From contig CAWKPB010000007.1 of assembly GCA_963851405.1 (NCBI GenBank), forward strand, positions 437,923 to 501,922: 64,000 bases of DNA, written 5' to 3'. Position numbers and translations under genes: made by a program. Within the stretch, counting starts at the first letter, position 1; each line of letters opens with the position of its first letter. Below the pieces are notes generated by a model, which was not told the DNA's origin, searched no databases, and saw only the letters and a program-made list of their open reading frames with translations. Shown here piece after piece: positions 58,011 through 64,000 of this stretch. The stretch is from JANPBY01 sp963851405. GTDB lineage: Bacteria > Actinomycetota > Actinomycetes > DATJPE01.

Positions 58011-60589
58011 TTCCGCTGCGAACTGGATGGGTCAGGGCTCGAGGTGTACGCCACCGGGCTTCGCAATCCCCAAGAGTTGGCCTTCAACGATATCGGAGAC
58101 TTATTCTCTGTCGACAACAACAGCGATAGCGGTGACAGGGCTCGCGTCGTTCATATCTTGGAAGGAGGCGATTCCGGTTGGCGGATGCATTACCAGTATC
58201 TACCCGATCGAGGTCCGTTCAATCGGGAGCGAATCTGGGAGCCGTTTCATCCTGAGCAACCCGCCTACATCGTGCCGCCGATCACCAATTTTACCGACGG
58301 TCCGAGCGGGCTGGCTTTCTACCCGGGAACCGGTTTCGGTGATCAGCTCAAGGACACGTTCCTGATCTGCGATTTCCGAGGGGGGCCGGCCAATAGCGGG
58401 ATTCGCTCGTTCAAGCTGGAGCCCGATGGGGCGTTTTATCGAATGACCGACGAGGCGGATCCGATCTGGACGGTTCTGGCGACCGATCTCGCATATGGTC
58501 CCGATGGTGCGCTCTACGTCAGCGATTGGGTGGACGGCTGGGATGGACTGGGAAAGGGACGAATCTACCGTCTTAGCGATCCGCTCCACAGTCAAACCCC
58601 GATTGTTCGCGAAGTCCAACGGCTGCTCGAAGGAGATTGGCAACAACGTCCGACCGAAGTCGCTGCGCGAAGATCTGGGGCACCTCGATCGACGCATTCG
58701 GTTCGAAGCCCAGTGGGAATTGGCTCGCCGCGGCGACGTCGAGACACTGCTGACGACTGCCGGCAACACCGAGTTGGAAATGCGAAATCGGTTGCACGCC
58801 ATTTGGGGTGCCGATCCAGGTGGCACGCGTCGATCCTGAACAGGCTGCGAAAGTACTGACATCCCTGCGGGCCCTGATGACAGATAGCGATCCAGTCATT
58901 CGTGCCGCGGCGGCCAAGGTCGCGGGCGAGCGCGGTGACGTTGCCGCGATTCCACAACTGCGTGAGCTGATCAAGGATGCATCGCCGCGAGTGCGTTACT
59001 TTGCGGTGATGGCCCTGGGGAAACTGAAAGACAAGGATTCGTTTGCGGGCGTTGTTGGGCTTCTGGCCGAGTCCGACAACTCCGACCCGGCGATACGGCA
59101 CGCGGGGGTCATGGCCTTCGTCGCCAGCCAGGATGCCAAACGGATCGCGTCGCTCAAGTCACATTCCAACGAATCGGTGCGGCGTGCTGCTGTGGTTGCG
59201 CTGCGTCGCCTGAGAAGCGGAGAGCTCAGCCAGTTCTTGAGCGACACCAGTCCGCTGGTGGTCATGGAAGCCGCCCGCGCGATCTACGACGAACCAATTC
59301 CTGTCGCGATGAATTCTCTTGCGGAACTGATTGATGGACCCGGTGGCGATACTGAGCTGTTGCGTCGATCGTTAAACGCGAACTTTCGACTTGGCTCCGC
59401 GGACAGCGCTGCGAGGCTAGCTGAGTTCGCGGCACGCGCGACCGCGCCGCCGGAGATGCGAGTTGAGGCGTTGAACATTTTGGATGCCTGGGCCGCGCCC
59501 GATCCTCGTGATCGAGTGCTGAACGCTTATCGACCGATTGCGGCACGCCCGATGCGAGAGGCGGCCGACGCCCTCGCCCCTCACATCGAGAGCCTGATGG
59601 CTGGCGAGCCAACGGTCCGCGAGGAGGCGATTCGGGTGGCATCGATGCTAGGCATCAAAAGTATCGCACCTCTGCTCCTCCGCCGGGTTCAGGACGAACA
59701 ACTCAGCGAGGAGACTCGAGCGACGGCGCTTGTCGCCCTTTCACGACTGGATCCGACGAGTGCGGTTGACGCCTGCGCCGAGGTCAAGATGTTGCCCGCC
59801 AGTGACCTGTTGACCGCGGCCCTGCGGGTACTGGCCGCGCATGATGCCACGGCTTCCATCGGCAAATTCGTCGACGCGACGCAAAGTCGTAATGTCGAAG
59901 TCCGCCAACTGGCATGGGACCTTCTCGCCAAGAGCAAGTCCCCGTCCGCTGACGCGGCCATTCGTGAAGGTGTCAAAAACTATCTCGAAAGTGAACTCCC
60001 CGCCGATGTCCAGCTGAATGTGCTCGAAGCTGCCGACGGACGATTGGATGAGGCCACCCAGGCGGCCCTCGCCGAACATGGTCGGCTGCTGGCAGAGAAG
60101 GATCCCTTGGCTCCGTGGTTAGCTGCGCTCGAGGGAGGGGACACGGAGCGAGGTAGCAAGCTGTTCTTCGAGAACACCACGTTGTCCTGTTTGCGATGCC
60201 ACAAGGTCGACCGGGCTGGTGGCGAGGTCGGTCCCAACTTGACGGTGATCGGAAAAGAGAAAGATCGCCGTTACCTGTTGGAATCGATTTGTCTGCCCAA
60301 TGCTCAGGTTGCCAAGGGATTTGAGACGGCGATGATTCTGAACGATTCCGGTCAGACGTTCTCGGGCATTGTGAAGTCGGAGAACGATGACTTCGTCGAT
60401 TTGATCCAAAGTGACGGCAGCCAAGTTAGAATTCCGACCGAAGAGATCGAGGCTCGTAGCAAAGGCAAGTCTTCGATGCCGGAGGATCTAACGAAGCAAA
60501 TGTCGCTGCGGGATCTACGCAACTTGGTCGCCTATCTGGCCAGCCTGCAAGTCGATCCGCGAGCCGCTTCCGGAGATCAAATCGAGTAG
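57984..60589 (+). CDS. PVC-type dehydrogenase-like beta-propeller / HEAT / cytochrome c protein (5' cut, two frameshifts)
   Basis: Planctomycete secreted protein of the Pirellula/Verrucomicrobium membrane-bound dehydrogenase type. Order: propeller strands (LRNPQELAFNDIGDLFSVDNN, seen as parts LRNPQELAFN and DGALYVSDWVDGW), HEAT-like helices from about 58860 to 60000, and a C-terminal haem domain with CLRCHK (about 60189), GPNLTVIG and later IVKSEN. One extra G near 58655 and one near 58804-58813 split it into three frames; removal rejoins REVQRLLEGDWQQRP with KSLREDLGHLDRRI and HAIWG with QVARVDPEQ. Its N-terminus is lost at the join. Confidence 0.85.
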
Positions 60590-60615
60590 TCTCGAGAAAA
60601 TGTCGGGGCGGTTTT

Positions 60616-60658
60616 GGCAGAATGATGGAGGGCAGAATGATGGAAGAATCATTCTGCC
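60616..60658. terminator. Direct repeat plus hairpin, probable bidirectional terminator
   Basis: GGCAGAATGATGGA occurs twice (60616-60629, 60631-60644), and ATCATTCTGCC (60648-60658) is the exact inverse of the second copy's first 11 bases, with a GGAAGA loop. A T-run (GTTTTT) follows. It sits between two converging genes. From memory, similar GGCAGAATGAT hairpins are frequent between genes of Rhodopirellula-like planctomycetes. Confidence 0.75.
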
Positions 60659-60715
60659 AACATCGTTTTTCCACGGCTGATCGGTTATCGACCTCGGCCG
60701 CCACTGATAGACGTA

Positions 60716-61327
60716 TTAGCGGTCCTTCAAACGCAGCACGCTCTGCCGCGCTCGACTCAGGAAATCGGCTTTCGGTTCGCCAGCTTCCAAAAAGATCGGC
60801 GGTCCAACGGTGATGCAGCTCAACAACGGAACTGGCAAAACTTCCCCCCGCGGCAGGATCCGATTGACGTTGTCGATGTAAACCGGAACCAGTTCCAGGT
60901 CAGGGCGCTTCTTCGCCAGGTAATAGAGTCCGCTCTTGAATTCACCCATTTCGTCATCCCCCGCCGATCGGCCTCCTTCGGGAAACATGATCAACGAGTA
61001 AACATCCCCCATCTGCTGAAGCATGATGTCGATCGGGCTCTTGTGAACTTTGATTTCCTTGCGATCGACCAGCAGGGCGTTGAAGGCTTTGGCAATGTGG
61101 GGCTTCAGCCAACCGGTCGACCAGTAATCCTTGGCGGCCACCGGTCGTGTGATCTTTCGCAACTCGCCGCGGCAGAGCGGACCACAGCACGACGGCGTCG
61201 AGGTGGCTGGTGTGGTTGGCGAAGTCAGATGCGTTGGCAAGTGTCGGGTTGGCAATCAATCCAACGTACCGTGAACCCGCTGAAGTAGCTTCGCAAGGAG
61301 TACAATGGCATGACTAGTGGGTGTCAT
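60716..61327 (-). CDS. PlsC-like acyltransferase (1-acylglycerol-3-phosphate type), three one-base insertions
   Basis: About 202 residues after repair. The acyltransferase motif I NHTSHLD and motif III FPEGGRS are visible, with RPVAAKDYW and LVPVYIDNV between and after. Extra bases near 61281-61294, at 61226 and near 61166-61174 break it into separate frames; the joined reading starts MTPTSHAIVLLAKL at the ATG at 61327 and continues SGFTVRWIDCQP, QRIYFANHTSHLD and LRKITRPVAA. Likely adds an acyl chain to lysophosphatidate at the membrane. Planctomycete codon use. Confidence 0.78.
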
Positions 61328-61381
61328 GACGCCATCGTAGTGGCGAATCGAAAGGTTGCGAAGGCGAAGTACCTCACTGGA

Positions 61382-63999
61382 TCATTGAAGCAGGTTCTCG
61401 CCACGATTCTCTCGTTGATGAATGGCGACCGGCCATCCGGGAAATTGGTTCGAAGGCTTGCCGTCGGTCGCATCAATCAAGAATCGGAATGATTCGAACG
61501 TGTATGTCTTGGCGTCGGTGTCCATCGTCACCAATCCGAAACCGCTGCCTTTCTGGTGGGCTTTTTCGTAGCGGTTCTTTTCGGTTCCAACCTCGGGATT
61601 ACCGATCGCGTAGACGTAAACTCTGTTGCCGAATCCGTCTAGGAATTCGCCGGTGTTTGCGAACCATGCTGTGGACGATTGTCGTGCGGCATGCCCACTT
61701 CGTCGGGCCGCCACCAACGAGGATAACCGGCGGAGATGGCCGGCGTGCAAAACGACCAGCAGCCGTATCGCGTTGGTCAACGCCGTACTGCACCAACGAC
61801 GTCAGGTGTTGGTCACCGTTGATGTGTAGCGGCATCGCGGGGCGCAGGATGCGAATCGCATGGTTGCGTGGTGTTTGCGGCCATCCGCCGGAGTCGAGAT
61901 CGGCCTTTAAGTAGTCGTCGTATCTTCCGTGATGCGTCGCGACACCGGCAAATACCGTCTGGCTGAGCAGTACCTTCATCGTGTGCCCGCGCCAATCGTC
62001 GACCCAGCTTTAGGAACGCCTCTTGTCGTTCACCCAGCAGCTCCAGGCCGGGCTTGTCGAGTACGCTGGTATCAAAGTTCCTGGACATGGTCGGCGCGGC
62101 CACTGCCTGTGTCGACGTGGTGTGGACCACTCTTCCATTGTCGATCGCCGATGATCGCGAAGCCGACGTCTCCATAGACCATGTCGCCGTAGTACACGCT
62201 GATGTCCTGTTCGACCGGCGTGGGATCAAATAATCGGGATGGTGTGCCGCATTCGTCTTGTGGACGACATTGACCATGCGCGCTGGTTCAATGTAGCCAC
62301 CGTTGGAAGATGGCACCGCCGTACATCGACTTCCATCGGCGCGCCGTCTTCACCCCAGATGTTGCCCTGGAAGACGTCGTGGTCGTCAGGGGACAAAGCG
62401 TTGGACGGTCACTCATCGCATGACGAAACGCCCAGCCGAACATGTAAAACTTGCGCAGGTAGTTCAGGATCGCTGGTTCGGCAGGTTCGCGGATTAGTCC
62501 ATAGCCACCGTGGTTTTCGTAAATTTGGTCGCCAGAGAAGTAGAGCAGATCGGGGTCCAACCGGATCAGAGTTTTCGGCGACCGGCTCGTAGGGAAATCC
62601 ATAGTCGTTTTGGCAGGTGTAGCGCACCGATACGTAGCGGACGACCGATGGGTTCGCTTTGATTTTTCCGTCCCAATGAGTCTCTAACTCGCCACCGTCA
62701 CGTTGGCGTTCTCGATAGACCAGCCGGTAGGGGGTTTCGACGTTCTCATTCCAGTTGGCAATTCGAAACGTTGCGCGTCCAGGCGTCGGTGTCCAGCGTG
62801 GCGAAGCCGAGTGATTTCCAGTCTGCCTTGTGGATGAACAGCTCGACGTCATGATTGTCGTTGGCCCCCAGCGGGCCAGTCAGAGCGCTGATCTTCATCA
62901 CAAAGCCTTCGTCACTGCGCGAATCACTTAGCGAGTACATCGACCAAAGAATGGGTCCGAACTCACGCTCGGCCGAGACCGTGAACGCCGTTGCCGGTGA
63001 CGGACCAATGGTTGAAACGGTAGCGTGACCCTCCCTGCTCGCCTGGCTTGGCATCGAAATTGTTCACCGCGCCAAGTTACCGAGGACCGCATCGGCGGCT
63101 ACGCTCTGGCTGACCTCTCCGGCAATTTCTCCGTTGGATCGGACAGCCCGCAGTGTGAGCTGATACTGCTGCCCGTCGGGCCGTCCATCGAGGATCCCAG
63201 TTCGACGCGGTTGATGAGGTCCACTTGAATCGGAGTCTGCTGCCGTTCGAGGACACGGTTCCGCTCGCCACGGCGCCATGCTTGATGCCAGGCGAAACAG
63301 TTGCTGCGGAATTCGTTCAAGTCACTCTGGATCCCGACGCGAAACCCCACACCTCGGTCCTTGCGGAGCCTTTCCGCTCTTTGAATCTCGACCGACATCC
63401 GCAGCGACCCAGTGGGGTCCGTCAGCTGATGAGTGATCAGGCAACATTGCGATCGCCGCCGCCTGATTGGCATTCCGCGGCACTTCCACGACCGCCCGAA
63501 TCCTCCATCGGATTCGCCCAGATTTCCGCACCGATCCAGACGCGATCGTGGTGTTGCTGCAAGAGACCAACGTGGACTCGTCAAGCGGGTCGGTTCCGAC
63601 TTCGTTGGCGGGCGAATCGTCCGACTGCCAACCGCCCATGACCGAGCCAAGCGGTGCTCAGGCCTAAAAGTTTGAGGGCCAAACGACGTGTTAACGATGC
63701 CATCTCGTCATACCAAGTTGAAGTAACGGGATTTCCAGTCTCGATCAGGGCTCCAGTGCCGGATTGGCCATCCCAGCGAACGAATCCTTCAATCGCTGCA
63801 TACTCGGCAAGGCCAAGTGCATCATAGCGTCGAGCGGTTTCCGCGTTTCTGGCCTCGGCACGCTGCCAGAACTCCCGGACATCCGAACCGGGAAACAGGG
63901 CACGGTCTCTTTGCGATTCATGCTTGAAGATTGCCGCCCGCTTCGCGCGACTTCCTGGGGGCTGAGAGGGACTGCCATTTGATTTGATGAGGTGCCCAT
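61382..63999 (-). pseudogene. PhoD-like alkaline phosphatase, many frameshifts, runs off the window
   Basis: Pieces of one metallophosphatase lie in order on the minus strand but in changing frames: RWDGQSGTGALIETGNPVTS (about 63,730), DRVWIGAEIWANPMED (about 63,540), LDGRPDGQQYQLTLRAVRSN (about 63,170), HKADWKSLGFATLDTD, LLYFSGDQIYENHGGYGL with a metal-binding Asp, DDHDVFQGNIWGEDGAP (about 62,370), a PhoD metal motif, INGDQHLTSLVQYGVDQ (about 61,820) and the end VTMDTDAKTYTFESFRF. I count at least eight breaks. Read as sequencing damage to a normal gene rather than true decay. The most upstream part could be a separate domain or gene. Confidence 0.7.
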
Positions 64000-64000
64000 T

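Noticed and set aside
57792..58859. 355-codon ORF fusing a SecY N-terminus to a dehydrogenase propeller
   Set aside because: Sudden change of taxonomy, composition and protein family at one point in an essential gene; explained by a chimeric assembly.
57984..64000. Genomic island acquired from a planctomycete
   Set aside because: No integrase, tRNA target, direct repeats or return to actinobacterial sequence; it also truncates secY, which is essential.

Overview
The window is one contig assembled from two unrelated organisms. Bases 1 to about 57,985 are high-GC DNA with the gene order of an actinobacterium. The ribosomal and RNA polymerase genes, the SecE-NusG-L11-L1 block, the rpmG-MaoC-murB block and a full 14-gene nuo operon look most like Micrococcales, perhaps Intrasporangiaceae; that family guess is from memory of gene order and protein wording, not a search. 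Bases from about 57,985 to 64,000 have lower GC and different codon use, and carry proteins typical of Planctomycetes (Pirellula group). The change falls inside secY after 64 codons, with no mobile element or repeat at the join, so an assembly chimera is much likelier than gene transfer.

Layout, actinobacterial part. 1-17.3 kb: the end of a menaquinone/geranylgeranyl reductase gene, nuoABCDEFGHIJKLMN (respiratory complex I), then a polyprenyl diphosphate synthase, so quinone side-chain genes bracket the quinone-reducing complex. 17.3-21.1 kb, minus strand: rarD-like permease and korBA (2-oxoacid:ferredoxin oxidoreductase). 21.2-23.5 kb: a compact four-gene unit of an orphan NuoB-like, NuoC-like and NuoI-like protein plus the HtpX protease, each gene overlapping the next by 4 bases. 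23.5-31.3 kb: isochorismatase-like hydrolase, yajQ, tRNA-Tyr/Thr/Met, rpmG, a short-chain dehydrogenase, two MaoC-type dehydratase subunits, murB, a VOC-family protein between two 57-bp palindromic repeats, an adenosine deaminase-like gene, an aminotransferase and tRNA-Trp. 31.4-57.9 kb: secE, nusG, rplKA, L10 leader, rplJL, rpoBC, rpsLG-fusA-tuf, and the S10-spc ribosomal operons down to the start of secY.

Planctomycete part (58-64 kb): the C-terminal bulk of a beta-propeller/HEAT/cytochrome c protein, a hairpin repeat, a plsC-like acyltransferase and a PhoD-like alkaline phosphatase that runs off the end.

Sequence quality matters for reading this window. Many conserved genes in both parts carry one- or two-base indels, nearly all insertions (nuoC, nuoD, nuoN, korB, htpX, yajQ, the propeller gene, plsC, phoD). 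These create false fusions (NuoCD, KorB-RarD, SecY-dehydrogenase). I treat them as sequencing errors. I found no CRISPR array, prophage, integrase, insertion sequence or clear new defence system; the least ordinary real biology is the orphan NuoB/C/I-HtpX unit facing korAB.
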